A DNA stretch of 64,000 bases. It comes from Pseudodesulfovibrio sp. (lineage in GTDB: Bacteria; Desulfobacterota; Desulfovibrionia; Desulfovibrionales; Desulfovibrionaceae). The position numbers and the translations under genes were made by a program. The notes under the pieces were generated by a model. The model was not told the origin of the DNA. It ran no database searches and worked only from the letters and a program-made list of their open reading frames with translations. Location of the stretch: assembly GCA_016342345.1 (NCBI GenBank), contig JAEINO010000004.1, positions 62,001 through 126,000 of the forward strand, written 5' to 3'. Positions 1-8,949 of this stretch are shown in pieces. Numbering within the stretch: the stretch's first letter is position 1; every line of letters begins with the position of its first letter.

Positions 1-81
1 TTACTGCGTTGCTGCATAAAGGTGAAATCCTCGCGTATTGGAATACACTTCGGCTTTCTCCTTTTGTGTCGTGCGCTCGAG
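1..81 (+). repeat. Dispersed palindromic repeat, copy 1
   Basis: This intergenic stretch aligns with a second stretch at 33888-33975. Both carry GCGTTGCTGCA, then an A-rich arm, AAATCC, a short GTAT/GTAC inverted repeat, CGG, a T-rich arm, GTGTC and TGC.CTCGA. The A-rich and T-rich arms pair, so each copy could form a long imperfect hairpin. This copy lies just beyond the 3' end of queA and may be cut by the window edge. Its function is unknown; it may act as a terminator or be a REP-like mobile repeat. Confidence 0.6.
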
Positions 82-144
82 TATTCTTTGGCAAAGTTCC
101 TTTTTTTAGCTTGAAAGTAAGATGGATAAGGATTCTATCCACAA

Positions 145-1227
145 TTATTTAATCAGCATCGCATCGCCATACGAGAAGAAGCGGAAGCCGTTGTTTAATG
201 CATATTCATATGCGGAAAGAATTGTACTTCTTCCGGCAAGAGCTGAGATCATAATGATGAGTGATGATTCTGGCAAATGGAAGTTCGTCAGAATTCCATC
301 AATCACCTTGAATTCATACCCGGGAGAGATGAAAATGTCTGTTTCTCCCTTAAATCCCCTTATTTTATTACATTTCTTGAACATACCCTCCAGGGTGCGT
401 GCGCTGGTGGTTCCGATGGCAAAAACGGGTCTGCCTTCTGCCTTGGCTTTTCGAACCGCATGTGCGGTTTCTTCCGGAACTTCAATATATTCAGAGTGCA
501 TTTGGTGCAGACGAATGTCCTCACATCTGACCGGGCTGAATGTCCCGTATCCGACATAGAGCGTTACTTCGGCCCATTCGAACCCGTTGTCTGCTATCTT
601 CTTTCTGAATTCAGGCGTGAAATGCAATCCGGCGGTGGGGGCAGCCACGGAGCCTGTCTTTGATTCGTCCGAATAGACCGTCTGGTATCGTTCCTTGTCC
701 GCTGCCGTGTCAGGCCTTTTTATATAGGGCGGTAAGGGAAGATGTCCCATTTCGGTAAAAAGGCTGTTGAGGTCGCCGCGCCATTGAAGTTCCACCTGCC
801 AGCGTCCGAAATGACCTGATTCGCTCGCAACCAGGCGAAAATTATCGGAAAAGGAGATAATGGTTCCTTGCTTTGGAGTCTTTGATGCGCGGAGCAGACC
901 TTCGGCGGATGCGGATTTCCAGCCATCTTTTTCAACTGGAGTAATGAGCGGCAGCGGAGTGAGCAGCAGGAATTCAACTCGCCCTCCGGTGGATTTTGCG
1001 CCGAAAATTCGCGCAGGAATAACACGTGAGTTGTTAGCGACCAGCAGGGCATTTTTTGGCAAGAAATCGATGAGGTCTGTGAATTTGACAGGATTCAGTG
1101 TGCCAGAGGCTCTATCAACGACGAGTAATTTTGAACCATCCCGATTAGTGGCTGGCTCCTGGGCGATTCGATCTTCAGGAAGTTCGTAATTATAGCTTTC
1201 GAGAAGGTAATCAGATGGTATTTCCAT
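145..1227 (-). CDS. queA: S-adenosylmethionine:tRNA ribosyltransferase-isomerase QueA
   Basis: QueA transfers and isomerises the ribosyl group of S-adenosylmethionine onto 7-aminomethyl-7-deazaguanine in tRNA, giving epoxyqueuosine at the wobble position. The 360-residue protein has the family features in order: an N-terminal YELPEDRIAQEP segment, then LLVANNSRVIPAR, then AAPTAGLHFT, and GTTSARTLE and NFHLPESSL towards the C-terminus. Length is normal for the family. I chose the ATG at 1227; a TTG at 1248 would add seven residues but is less likely because the family begins close to the ATG. It is divergent from the MerR-like gene, with about 300 bases between them. No other queuosine gene is visible in the window. 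Confidence 0.96.
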   Translation of the reverse strand: MEIPSDYLLESYNYELPEDRIAQEPATNRDGSKLLVVDRASGTLNPVKFTDLIDFLPKNALLVANNSRVIPARIFGAKSTGGRVEFLLLTPLPLITPVEKDGWKSASAEGLLRASKTPKQGTIISFSDNFRLVASESGHFGRWQVELQWRGDLNSLFTEMGHLPLPPYIKRPDTAADKERYQTVYSDESKTGSVAAPTAGLHFTPEFRKKIADNGFEWAEVTLYVGYGTFSPVRCEDIRLHQMHSEYIEVPEETAHAVRKAKAEGRPVFAIGTTSARTLEGMFKKCNKIRGFKGETDIFISPGYEFKVIDGILTNFHLPESSLIIMISALAGRSTILSAYEYALNNGFRFFSYGDAMLIK

Positions 1228-1528
1228 ATTTTTTATCCGCAATTCCAAAGGTTGCTGAAATGGGTTCGTTTTTTTGGTCCGGTTACAGTGCTTATTTGCA
1301 ACTTGCTGTTATAAAAGATTTTTTACCGGTATGATATCGAGATTATTCTATAACTAAGGCAGAATTAGTCTCTCGTCGGAGCGGCTTTGAAGTTTGTTTC
1401 GTCTTTTACAACACCTCGTATCTCTTCGATATCTTTTTCTTTTCCAATAATTACGGGCAATTATATAGAAAGACACGCTCGCCGGGCTTTTGGCTTGATA
1501 TTGGCTGTATTCATGGTATTTCATATAC

Positions 1529-2206
1529 ATGAATTGGCTTTCCGTGGCTGAGATAGCCAAACTTACCCGAATCCCTGCACCGACTGCTCGTCGGTACGCA
1601 TCGCTATTCAAGGATTTTCTTGGAGGGCGACGGTCTGGACGTGTTACCAAATATCCCGAAGAATCAGTGGTCATATTTGAACGGATTTCTCGTTTTTATG
1701 GCGAGGGTATGGTGACGGCCGAGATTGATGATGCGCTCAGGGTTGAATTTCCCCGCACCATTGATGTCGATCATCAGGCGTGTGTGCCCGTGCAGCAACC
1801 TGAAGTGTATGCGGAAATGATCAGTTCTTTCAATAGCGTTATTGGTAAGGTGGCATCCTGCATGGAAGTCATTGCTGATCAGAAATCCATTATCGAGCAT
1901 CAGCAGGATGACATTCAGAAACTCAAGACGGCATTTGTTCTTTTGGCCCGCAGTCAGAAAAAAATGAAACAGTTGCCAGCAGCCATGGACATATTGCCGG
2001 AAACGTTTCTGGCCCAGACTCAGGCCTTGGAGCAAAAAGACGCCGAGATTGAGGAAATGGCCATCAAGCTGACTTTCGATACCTCGGACATCAAGGCCAA
2101 GCTCCAGATTCTCGAGTCTGAGTTGGTTCGTCTGCGCAAGGATCGCCGCGAGATGGAAAAATACCTCCAAGACAAGATTGAGCGACTTAAGAGCTCTTCA
2201 TCATAA
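1529..2206 (+). CDS. MerR-like HTH regulator with C-terminal coiled coil
   Basis: This is a 225-residue predicted DNA-binding protein. Residues 1-60 look like a MerR-type winged helix: a LSVAEIAKLTRIPAPTARRY helix-turn-helix followed by a basic GGRRSGR wing. The middle and C-terminal parts (about 90-225) are rich in Glu, Lys, Gln and Leu and look like long coiled coils, ending in a charged region and a serine run. The effector-binding cysteines of metal-sensing MerR proteins are absent, so the signal is unknown. It is followed on the same strand, 75 bases later, by a lipoprotein gene and coaBC, so co-transcription is possible. Related architectures are common in Desulfovibrionales, but I cannot name a target. 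Confidence 0.75.
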   Translation: MNWLSVAEIAKLTRIPAPTARRYASLFKDFLGGRRSGRVTKYPEESVVIFERISRFYGEGMVTAEIDDALRVEFPRTIDVDHQACVPVQQPEVYAEMISSFNSVIGKVASCMEVIADQKSIIEHQQDDIQKLKTAFVLLARSQKKMKQLPAAMDILPETFLAQTQALEQKDAEIEEMAIKLTFDTSDIKAKLQILESELVRLRKDRREMEKYLQDKIERLKSSSS

Positions 2207-2281
2207 GCTTTTCATTTGGGCCAGGTCTCGTTATACTGGTCATTTACTTTGAGTAACCTAAAGGGCGTTCAGGAGGAGACT

Positions 2282-2749
2282 ATGCGTTCGTTTATCAAAT
2301 TGTTTTTGCCTCTCATTGTTATCGGCATGTTGGCTGCTTGCACTACCACTGGCACCAATACGACCAGTGACGCTCCGGCTGGCGCACAGGCGGCCGAGTA
2401 TGTAGAACCGGATTACTATCTTGATTTCGACGATATCATGATTCCCAAGGAAATTTCCTATGTCGAGGACGATTCCTACAAGCTCGACAATGCCAAATTC
2501 AGGGCAGCCATCATGAAGTTCAAGGGTCGTGTCGAAATTCTCGAACTCGTTCAGTATTTCGTCAACAACATGGCCAAGGACAATTGGACATTGGTTTCCA
2601 ATAACAAGGCCAGCAAGATACATGTGCTTAATTTTGAGAAATTCAACAAAAGCAGTGTCATCCAGATAGACGATAACTTTGGTTCCGCATCCATCACGAT
2701 TTTCGCTGTCGAGGTCAAGGATGCCGGAGATTCAGCCAAGGACAAGTAG
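2282..2749 (+). CDS. Predicted outer-membrane or periplasmic lipoprotein
   Basis: The 155-residue protein begins with a lipoprotein signal peptide: a basic start, a hydrophobic core, and the lipobox LAAC with lipidated Cys20. The ATG at 2282 is chosen because it follows a strong AGGAGG ribosome-binding site; longer readings start before the signal peptide. The mature part is a compact, mixed-charge domain containing YYLDFDDIMIPKE and VQYFVNNMAKDNW, with no enzyme motif that I recognise. It may be a conserved small lipoprotein family of Desulfovibrionales. The stop lies directly before the coaBC start, so the two are probably one transcript, but nothing suggests a shared function. Confidence 0.8.
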   Translation: MRSFIKLFLPLIVIGMLAACTTTGTNTTSDAPAGAQAAEYVEPDYYLDFDDIMIPKEISYVEDDSYKLDNAKFRAAIMKFKGRVEILELVQYFVNNMAKDNWTLVSNNKASKIHVLNFEKFNKSSVIQIDDNFGSASITIFAVEVKDAGDSAKDK

Positions 2750-2752
2750 TAG

Positions 2753-3979
2753 ATGCAGCCGCATTACAGATTTGCCGGGTACATGGGCAAGTGTGTCCAT
2801 CTTGGCGTTTGCGGCTCTATAGCCGCCTATAAATCCCTTGATTTGATGCGAGCCTATCAGGAAGCGGACTGCATAGTCTCCGCCACCCTGACAGATGCAT
2901 GCACGAAATTTGTTCAAGGCCTCAGCTTTGAGGCCTTGGGCGCATCTCCTGTTTATACGTCCATGTTTGATGGGGGTCCCAAGGCCGACACAGCCTTCGG
3001 ACACCTGGAACCGGGCCAGACAGCGGATGTCATGGTCATTGCGCCGGCTTCGGCAAACACTATTGCCAAACTCGCATTTGGTCTGGCCGATGACATGTTG
3101 TCCTGTCAGGCCCTGGCTTTTCCCGGTCCCAAAATTGTGGCTCCGGCCATGAATCCCCGCATGTGGTCTGCTCCGGCTACCCAACGCAATTGGGGCATGC
3201 TTCGCGAGCTTGGGTATATACAAGTCGAACCGGAAAGTGGCCATGTAGCCTGTGGCGACATTGGCAAGGGACGGTTGGCTTCCTCTGAAGAGATTCTTAC
3301 TGCCACCCTCAAGGCAATCAGTCCTCAGGACTTGGCCGGAAAGAAGATATTGATCACACTCGGACCAACTCGGGAACCATGGGATGGTGTTCGTTTCTGG
3401 TCCAATCCATCCAGCGGTATCATGGGCGCGTGCATGGCCATGGCAGCGCACTTGCGCGGTGCTGAGGTTTCGGTCGTGGCAGGACCGACTGATTTGAGGT
3501 TTCCTTCAGGCATTGAAGTTGTTTCTGTTACCACGGCCAGCCAGATGTTTCAGGCATGTACCGATTTATGGTCTTCTATGGATATCGGTTGCCTCACTGC
3601 TGCTGTGGCCGACTATCATCCGGTTGTGTATGGATCTGATAAATTCAAGAAAACAGAATCAAATGGGGCAGGCTTAACCATCGAATTCGAGCCGAATCAG
3701 GACATTCTGAAAACTCTTGGAGATTCAAAGGCTGAACATCAGCGGCTTATTGGTTTCGCAGCCGAAACCTCCTGTCTCAAGGAGGAGGCTGCACGCAAGC
3801 TCATGAGCAAGAATCTAGATCTCATTGCAGCCAATGATATTTCCAGGCAGGGCAGCGGTTTTGGTGTTCCCACCAATCAGATGTTTGTGCTTGATTCCCA
3901 TGGCCGCAAGGAAATGTGGCCGCAATTGTCCAAAACTGAAGTGGCGTGGCGTTTATGGGATCACCTTCTGCTCGGCTGA
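2753..3979 (+). CDS. coaBC: Bifunctional CoaBC: phosphopantothenoylcysteine decarboxylase / phosphopantothenate-cysteine ligase
   Basis: CoaBC carries out two consecutive steps of coenzyme A synthesis: CTP-dependent joining of cysteine to 4'-phosphopantothenate, and FMN-dependent decarboxylation to 4'-phosphopantetheine. The N-terminal flavoprotein half (about 1-190) shows GVCGSIAAYK, PASANTIAKLAFGLADDM and the PAMNPRMW signature. The C-terminal CoaB half (about 195-408) begins with ILITLGPTREPWDGVRFWSN and carries AAVADY and the late GFAAET motif. The length of 408 is normal. The ATG at 2753 abuts the upstream stop; an alternative ATG at 2783 begins just before the first conserved strand. 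The 3' end overlaps the next gene. Confidence 0.96.
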   Translation: MQPHYRFAGYMGKCVHLGVCGSIAAYKSLDLMRAYQEADCIVSATLTDACTKFVQGLSFEALGASPVYTSMFDGGPKADTAFGHLEPGQTADVMVIAPASANTIAKLAFGLADDMLSCQALAFPGPKIVAPAMNPRMWSAPATQRNWGMLRELGYIQVEPESGHVACGDIGKGRLASSEEILTATLKAISPQDLAGKKILITLGPTREPWDGVRFWSNPSSGIMGACMAMAAHLRGAEVSVVAGPTDLRFPSGIEVVSVTTASQMFQACTDLWSSMDIGCLTAAVADYHPVVYGSDKFKKTESNGAGLTIEFEPNQDILKTLGDSKAEHQRLIGFAAETSCLKEEAARKLMSKNLDLIAANDISRQGSGFGVPTNQMFVLDSHGRKEMWPQLSKTEVAWRLWDHLLLG

Positions 3980-4641
3980 ATACGCCGGAAAAACTTAGGC
4001 CCTGGCTCGAATCCGGTTTGCAGTATGTCTTCAACCCGGGACAGACTCATGTTGCCCAGCAGCCTTCGGGCACTGTTCAAATGACATCCGGTCCAGGCTT
4101 GGTTCAGTCCGAACAGGCACCGGTTCAATCACCGCAGCCTGTCAGTCAAGCCCGGACTCAGCCGGATTCGTCGCAGTCTTCGGCAGGATCTGGGCATCCG
4201 GCCTTTCCTGAGCCATGGGCAAAGTTTCTTGGGCGTGTCCCTGCAGCACCAAAAGTGGTCTGGACCTACATGGAACTCGGACTTGATCTCGGAGGTCAGG
4301 CTGATCCCAAGCGCGGAGCCGTTCTCAGGAACATAATAAATCACCTGAAGTGGCCCAAGGGGACGACTGCATTCTGGCCTGTTGCAGCTTTGTCCGATGG
4401 AGCCTTGCAGCCTCACAGTCAGATGTTCTGGAAAGGGTGGGAACTTTGGCATACCCCGTATATTGCGTGTTTTGGTGAAGAGGCTTTGCAAATCATTTAT
4501 CCTGAAGCCGAACCGGGTAACACGACCTATCTGCTTGAGCATGTCACTATATTTGTGCTCCCGCCGCTTTCAAAGCTCATCCCCATGCTCCCTCATGAAC
4601 AGCAAATGTCTGTTGATTCTCTCATGAACGTGCGCCTCTGA
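3955..4641 (+). CDS. Hypothetical protein, possibly uracil-DNA-glycosylase-fold (HolD-like)
   Basis: I do not recognise this protein with certainty. It starts inside the end of coaBC (ATG 3955, or GTG 3946) in a different frame, which suggests translational coupling. The first 80 residues are low-complexity, rich in Gln, Pro and Ser, and probably a flexible linker. The folded part (about 85-228) has PKVVWTYMELGLDLGG, LKWPKGTTAFWP and ACFGEEAL. The spacing of WPKG..FWP and a later CFG is reminiscent of the uracil-DNA-glycosylase fold used by DNA polymerase III psi-like proteins, but no catalytic residues can be assigned. Treat this as a weak structural guess. Confidence 0.6.
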   Translation: MGSPSARLNTPEKLRPWLESGLQYVFNPGQTHVAQQPSGTVQMTSGPGLVQSEQAPVQSPQPVSQARTQPDSSQSSAGSGHPAFPEPWAKFLGRVPAAPKVVWTYMELGLDLGGQADPKRGAVLRNIINHLKWPKGTTAFWPVAALSDGALQPHSQMFWKGWELWHTPYIACFGEEALQIIYPEAEPGNTTYLLEHVTIFVLPPLSKLIPMLPHEQQMSVDSLMNVRL

Positions 4642-4713
4642 GTTTATCAACACTTTCGCCTGAGCCTCATTCCGTGTAGTATTTCATGCAGTCCTGTCTG
4701 TAAGGAGAATGCT

Positions 4714-6012
4714 ATGCACTGGTCTAGACTTTTTTTTGCTGCAGCATGCGCCATGTTTCTGGTAATGTTTTGTTGTGTTCCGATTGTCCTTTCCGAAACT
4801 GCCTTTCCTGTTTTGAAACTGACCATTGATTCCGCAATCAGCCCGGCACAGGAAGAGGTGCTGGTTGATGCACTTCGGGCTGCCGAGGATCAGGGGAGTA
4901 TTCTCCTTCTCCTTGTCCTTGATACGCCAGGAGGCCTCGGTGAATCCATGCGTTCCATGGTTTCCACCATTCTGAATTCCAGTATACCTGTTGCTGTATG
5001 GGTTGGCCCACCCGGTGCCCGGGCCGCGTCGGCTGGCGTTTTTCTCGTTGCTGCGTCGAGTGTTGCAGGCATGGCCCCTCAGACGACCATTGGCGCGGCG
5101 TCCCCTGTGGGGCTTGGCGGTGAAGAAGTATCTGCGACAATGGCAAAAAAAATGACGAACGATTTTTCGAGTCTTGTGAAGAGCATGGCCGAGTCTCGTG
5201 GTCGAGATGGTGCGTGGTATTCCGAAGCCGTTGAAAAGAGCGTGAGCATTTCCGCAGGAGAGGCCCTGAAACTTAAGGTCATCGAATTTGTGGCATCGAC
5301 TCCGGAAGATTTTCTGGTTCAGGTTGGCAAAGTTGGCTTTGAGTTCAAGGGTAAGAGGATGCGTTTTTCACAGGATGATATCGAATTACAAGAATACGAA
5401 ACCGGTTTCAGGTACGAATTTCTTTCCTGGCTGATTCACCCGCAAATCGCCTATCTCTTCATTTTGGGAGGCATGCTTGGATTGTTCATTGAATTGACTC
5501 ATCCGGGTACGGTTTTTCCTGGAGTCTTCGGAGGTCTTTGTCTTTTGCTTGGTCTTTATGCCTTGTCTGTTTTGCCCACCAATATTGTTGGTCTTCTTCT
5601 TGTCTTGTTCTCTCTCATTCTTTTTATGCTTGAAATCAAGGTCGTCAGTTACGGCATGATTTCAGTGGCTGCGGTTGTCAGTTTATTTGTTGGCTCTGTA
5701 ATTTTATTTAAGGATGATTACGGGACACTTCAGATTTCCGTGTGGTTCATTTTGTGGCCAGTGCTGTTTTTGTCAGCGGCTGTCAGTGCTATTGTTTTTC
5801 TTGTTGCCCGTGCGCAGAGGACAAAAATGCTTCTTGGCGAGGCGGGGATGATCGGGCTGAACGGAAAGGTTCTTTCATGGGAAGGAAATTCCGGGCAAAT
5901 CCGTGTCAGAGGCGAAATTTGGGCCGCCAAGGGGGCAAGAAGCGATTTTACCCCCTCTTCGCGGCATGATGGTCAAAATTGTTTCGATAAACGGTCTTAC
6001 GGTCGATATTGA
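4714..6012 (+). CDS. nfeD: NfeD-family membrane serine protease (ClpP-class), C-terminus frameshifted as read
   Basis: The protein has a signal peptide (about 1-27), a ClpP-like Ser-Lys protease domain (about 30-220) with LDTPGGL, the serine in ARAASAG (Ser106) and a lysine pair at 145-146, then four or five membrane segments (about 240-370). Family members end in a cytoplasmic OB-fold. Here the frame leaves that domain after WAAKG, at a run of five G (5931-5935), and stops at 6012 after an unrelated tail. The frame reached by dropping one G continues with [19 protein letters not shown] and stops at 6028, which matches a normal NfeD ending. So it is a one-base insertion, real or a sequencing error. 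ATG 4714 follows AAGGAG. The slipin gene downstream is the usual partner. Confidence 0.9.
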   Translation: MHWSRLFFAAACAMFLVMFCCVPIVLSETAFPVLKLTIDSAISPAQEEVLVDALRAAEDQGSILLLLVLDTPGGLGESMRSMVSTILNSSIPVAVWVGPPGARAASAGVFLVAASSVAGMAPQTTIGAASPVGLGGEEVSATMAKKMTNDFSSLVKSMAESRGRDGAWYSEAVEKSVSISAGEALKLKVIEFVASTPEDFLVQVGKVGFEFKGKRMRFSQDDIELQEYETGFRYEFLSWLIHPQIAYLFILGGMLGLFIELTHPGTVFPGVFGGLCLLLGLYALSVLPTNIVGLLLVLFSLILFMLEIKVVSYGMISVAAVVSLFVGSVILFKDDYGTLQISVWFILWPVLFLSAAVSAIVFLVARAQRTKMLLGEAGMIGLNGKVLSWEGNSGQIRVRGEIWAAKGARSDFTPSSRHDGQNCFDKRSYGRY

Positions 6013-6065
6013 GCCTTTGCCTCGTTAGCCGTTGGGGCGCAAGGCTTTACAAACGAGGAGGAAGC

Positions 6066-6830
6066 ATGTTCATCCCCCAGATTATCATTTTGCTGCTTGT
6101 TGTTGCTTTTTTGCTTTCAGCTCTTCGTGTTTTGAACGAATATGAAAGGGCGGTTGTTTTTAGGTTGGGTCGGTGTATTGGTGCCAAGGGGCCAGGGCTG
6201 ATCATTTTAATCCCAATTGTTGATAAGATGGTGCGAGTGTCTTTGAGAATTCTCACATTGGATGTTCCAAATCAGGATGTCATCACCAAGGACAACGTCA
6301 GCCTCAAAGTGAATGCCGTTGTGTATTTTCGAGTTGTTGACCCGGTAAAGGCCATTTTGGAAATTGAGGATTTTTTGTTTGGTACCTCACAGCTTGCCCA
6401 AACCACCTTGCGTAGCGTATGTGGTGGCGTCGAGCTTGATGAACTACTTTCCCACAGGGACAAGGTCAATTCGCAAATTCAGACCATATTGGATGTGCAT
6501 ACCGATCCCTGGGGCATCAAGGTGGCGACGGTCGAGGTCAAATATATTGATTTGCCACAAGAGATGCAGAGAGCCATGGCAAAGCAGGCGGAAGCCGAAC
6601 GCGAGCGCAGGGCAAAGGTAATCGGAGCTGAAGGAGAATTTCAGGCTGCGACCAAGTTGTCTGCAGCAGCGGAAATTATCAGCCAACACCCGGAGGCTCT
6701 GCAACTCCGGTATCTTCAGACAATGCGGGAGATGGCGGCAGAGAGCAACGCTGCAACCGTTATCCCTGTCCCCCTTGACCTTTTGAATATATTGCTGCCC
6801 AGAAAGGGTAGCGGCACATTAAAGGAATAG
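6066..6830 (+). CDS. Slipin/stomatin-like SPFH-domain membrane protein
   Basis: This 254-residue protein has one N-terminal membrane helix (about 3-20) followed by an SPFH/band-7 domain. [26 protein letters not shown] and VDVP-like [14 protein letters not shown] are typical slipin segments, and a charged helical region ([17 protein letters not shown]) completes the domain. Slipins oligomerise at the membrane and pair with NfeD proteases, which cleave the C-terminal part of the slipin in archaea (established for the Pyrococcus pair). The ATG at 6066 is chosen for its GAGGAGG ribosome-binding site. Gene order nfeD-slipin is conserved in many bacteria; a role in membrane quality control is inferred. 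Confidence 0.93.
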   Translation: MFIPQIIILLLVVAFLLSALRVLNEYERAVVFRLGRCIGAKGPGLIILIPIVDKMVRVSLRILTLDVPNQDVITKDNVSLKVNAVVYFRVVDPVKAILEIEDFLFGTSQLAQTTLRSVCGGVELDELLSHRDKVNSQIQTILDVHTDPWGIKVATVEVKYIDLPQEMQRAMAKQAEAERERRAKVIGAEGEFQAATKLSAAAEIISQHPEALQLRYLQTMREMAAESNAATVIPVPLDLLNILLPRKGSGTLKE

Positions 6831-6836
6831 AACAGT

Positions 6837-7844
6837 ATGAAATTTCTCATTACAGGTGCTGCGGGTTTTATCGGTTTCAACTTGTCCAGACGCCTTACGG
6901 GCGAAGGCCATGAGGTCGTAGGACTGGACAATCTGAATGACTATTATGATGTCAATCTGAAGAAGGCACGTCTTGCTATTCTTGAAAAGAGTCCGCTTTT
7001 CAAGCATGTAAATATCAATCTTCAGGATGATCAGCCCATGAGCGACCTGTTCAGGGCAGAGAAGTTTACGCATGTTGTCAATCTGGCTGCTCAGGCTGGT
7101 GTTCGATACAGCATTGAGAATCCAAAGTCCTACATCGACTCGAATATTGTCGGTTTCCTCAATGTTCTTGAGGGCTGTCGTCACAACGAAGTTGAGCACC
7201 TTGTCTATGCCTCCAGCAGCTCCGTATATGGCATGAATACCAAGATGCCGCTCAATCCTCATGAAGGTGTTGATCATCCCATGAGCTTGTATGCCGCCAC
7301 CAAGAAATCAAATGAAATGATGGCGCACTCCTACAGCAATTTGTACAACCTTCCAACCACCGGGTTGCGTTTCTTTACTGTATATGGTCCATGGGGTCGT
7401 CCAGACATGGCCTTGTTTCTTTTTACGAAGAACATTCTTGAAGAAAAACCAATTAATGTTTTCAATTACGGTAAGATGCTTCGTGACTTTACGTATATTG
7501 ACGACATTGTCGAAGGTGTTGTTCGGGTGTCCAAGAACACGGCCACCGCAAACGAGAATTGGGACGGAAATAATCCTGATCCGTGCTCAAGCTCTGTTCC
7601 CTATCGCGTTTACAATATTGGCAACAACTCTGTTGTCGAACTTTCTCGCTATATTGAAGTCATTGAAGAGGTCGTCAACAAGAAGGCCATCTTTAACTAC
7701 TTGCCCATGCAGCCTGGCGATGTCCCGGCAACAGAGGCTGACGTGAGCGATTTGGTTCGGGACGTAGGTTTCAAACCCGATACGACAATCGAAGTTGGAA
7801 TCAGGAATTTTATTGATTGGTATCGTGAATATTACGGGAAGTAA
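6837..7844 (+). CDS. NAD-dependent epimerase, probably UDP-glucuronate 4-epimerase
   Basis: The 335-residue protein is an extended short-chain dehydrogenase. It opens with the NAD-binding ITGAAGFIG motif, has [11 protein letters not shown] typical of UDP-glucuronate/UDP-galacturonate 4-epimerases, the catalytic serine region YASSSSVYG, and the YxxxK pair in YAATKKSNE. The [17 protein letters not shown] segment fits the glucuronate epimerase branch (CapI/Uge type) better than GalE. The likely product is UDP-galacturonate for surface polysaccharide. It starts six bases after the slipin stop with GGAAT upstream, so it may belong to the nfeD-slipin transcript, and it is followed by a strong terminator. 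Confidence 0.88.
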   Translation: MKFLITGAAGFIGFNLSRRLTGEGHEVVGLDNLNDYYDVNLKKARLAILEKSPLFKHVNINLQDDQPMSDLFRAEKFTHVVNLAAQAGVRYSIENPKSYIDSNIVGFLNVLEGCRHNEVEHLVYASSSSVYGMNTKMPLNPHEGVDHPMSLYAATKKSNEMMAHSYSNLYNLPTTGLRFFTVYGPWGRPDMALFLFTKNILEEKPINVFNYGKMLRDFTYIDDIVEGVVRVSKNTATANENWDGNNPDPCSSSVPYRVYNIGNNSVVELSRYIEVIEEVVNKKAIFNYLPMQPGDVPATEADVSDLVRDVGFKPDTTIEVGIRNFIDWYREYYGK

Positions 7845-7899
7845 GTGATTTCCTCTTGGTGACCATATCAAGGCTGTAGTGATTGCAGTTTTTTTATAC

Positions 7900-7924
7900 A
7901 AAGGCGACTCCGGTCGCCTTTTTT
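7900..7924 (+). terminator. Rho-independent terminator after the epimerase gene
   Basis: AAGGCGAC and GTCGCCTT pair perfectly over a four-base loop, and a run of six T follows. It lies 56 bases past the epimerase stop. Confidence 0.9.
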
Positions 7925-8005
7925 CGGTTCTTGGACTGTTTTTTTGTGCTAGCTCTTGCCTTCATTTTTAAATAAGCCTACGAACAGGGTGGATGTATAC
8001 GAGAT

Positions 8006-8021
8006 TGTTTCACGTGAAACA
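8006..8021. other. parS centromere site 1
   Basis: The 16-base palindrome TGTTTCACGTGAAACA matches the consensus chromosomal parS site exactly. ParB loads here and spreads. It lies 91 bases upstream of the parA start. Confidence 0.97.
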
Positions 8022-8043
8022 GTGCTCGTCAAAAGATTGGAAT

Positions 8044-8059
8044 TGTTTCACGTGAAACA
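8044..8059. other. parS centromere site 2
   Basis: This is a second perfect copy of TGTTTCACGTGAAACA, 38 bases after the first (centre to centre). Paired sites upstream of parA mark this as a chromosomal partition locus, and so probably within the origin-proximal part of the chromosome. Confidence 0.97.
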
Positions 8060-8111
8060 TGTCTCCGGACTTCCGGGACAGGGTAAATGACAGGCTGAAA
8101 GTGAGGGCTCT

Positions 8112-8885
8112 GTGGCGAGAAGAATCGTTGTGGCGAATCAGAAGGGCGGCGTTGGGAAAACAACGACCTCGGTCAACCTGGCCGCTTCTCTGGCTGTGAT
8201 GGAGAAAAAAGTGTTGTTGGTGGACTTTGATCCGCAGGGGAATGCGTCCAGCGGATTGGGGTATTACCCGGGCGATAGACGTGAAAATGTCTATTCTGTG
8301 CTCTTTGAGCCCAAAAATGTCCGTAAGGCCGTCTATGACACGGGTATCCCTTTCCTGGACATCCTCCCGGGGACTCAGGACTTGGTGGGGGCGGAAATTG
8401 AGTTGGTGGACAAGTTCGGGAGAGAGTATTATCTGCGGGATCTTTTGGTCCAGGTGGACGATGAGTATGACTTTATACTGATTGATTGTCCTCCATCCCT
8501 TGGGTTGCTGACTGTCAATGCCTTGTGTGCCGCAACCGAACTTCTGGTGCCGTTGCAGTGCGAGTATTACGCTTTGGAGGGTGTTGCGCAGTTGCTGATG
8601 ACCTACGAATTGGTCCGCAAGCGTCTCAATACCGAACTGGAGATTCTCGGGGTTGTGCTGACGATGTATGATTCCAGGAACAGGTTGTCGTGGCAGGTGA
8701 AGAATGAGGTCCGTAAGGCCTTTCCTCAGCATCTGTTTAATACAATCATACCAAGAAATGTGCGTCTTTCGGAAGCTCCGAGCTTTGGTAAACCCGTGAT
8801 CAACTATGACATCAAGTCTCGGGGTGCTGAGGCGTATCTTGCGTTGGCTCAGGAAGTAGCTAAAAGCACTACGGCCAAGGCTTAG
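8112..8885 (+). CDS. parA: Chromosome-partitioning ATPase ParA (Soj)
   Basis: ParA binds DNA non-specifically as an ATP dimer and drives segregation of ParB-parS complexes. The 257-residue protein starts almost directly with the deviant Walker A box KGGVGKTT, followed by LLVDFDPQGNA, the Walker B-like LIDCPPSLG and the C-terminal RLSEAPSFGKP motif. It lacks the N-terminal DNA-binding domain of plasmid type Ia ParA, so it is the short chromosomal (Soj) type. The start is GTG at 8112, preceded by GTGAGGG. Two parS sites lie immediately upstream. parB follows, but only after a gene on the other strand, which is an unusual interruption. Confidence 0.96.
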   Translation: MARRIVVANQKGGVGKTTTSVNLAASLAVMEKKVLLVDFDPQGNASSGLGYYPGDRRENVYSVLFEPKNVRKAVYDTGIPFLDILPGTQDLVGAEIELVDKFGREYYLRDLLVQVDDEYDFILIDCPPSLGLLTVNALCAATELLVPLQCEYYALEGVAQLLMTYELVRKRLNTELEILGVVLTMYDSRNRLSWQVKNEVRKAFPQHLFNTIIPRNVRLSEAPSFGKPVINYDIKSRGAEAYLALAQEVAKSTTAKA

Positions 8886-8901
8886 AGAGAATATCTTGAA
8901 A

Positions 8902-8934
8902 GATGATCACCCCTGCTCGGAAGGGGTGATCATC
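8902..8934. terminator. Bidirectional terminator between parA and a convergent gene
   Basis: GATGATCACCCCT and AGGGGTGATCATC form a perfect 13-base-pair stem with a seven-base loop. It lies between two convergent stops, so it probably serves both strands, although neither side has a long T-run. Confidence 0.8.
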
Positions 8935-8949
8935 GTGAGAAACCGATGG

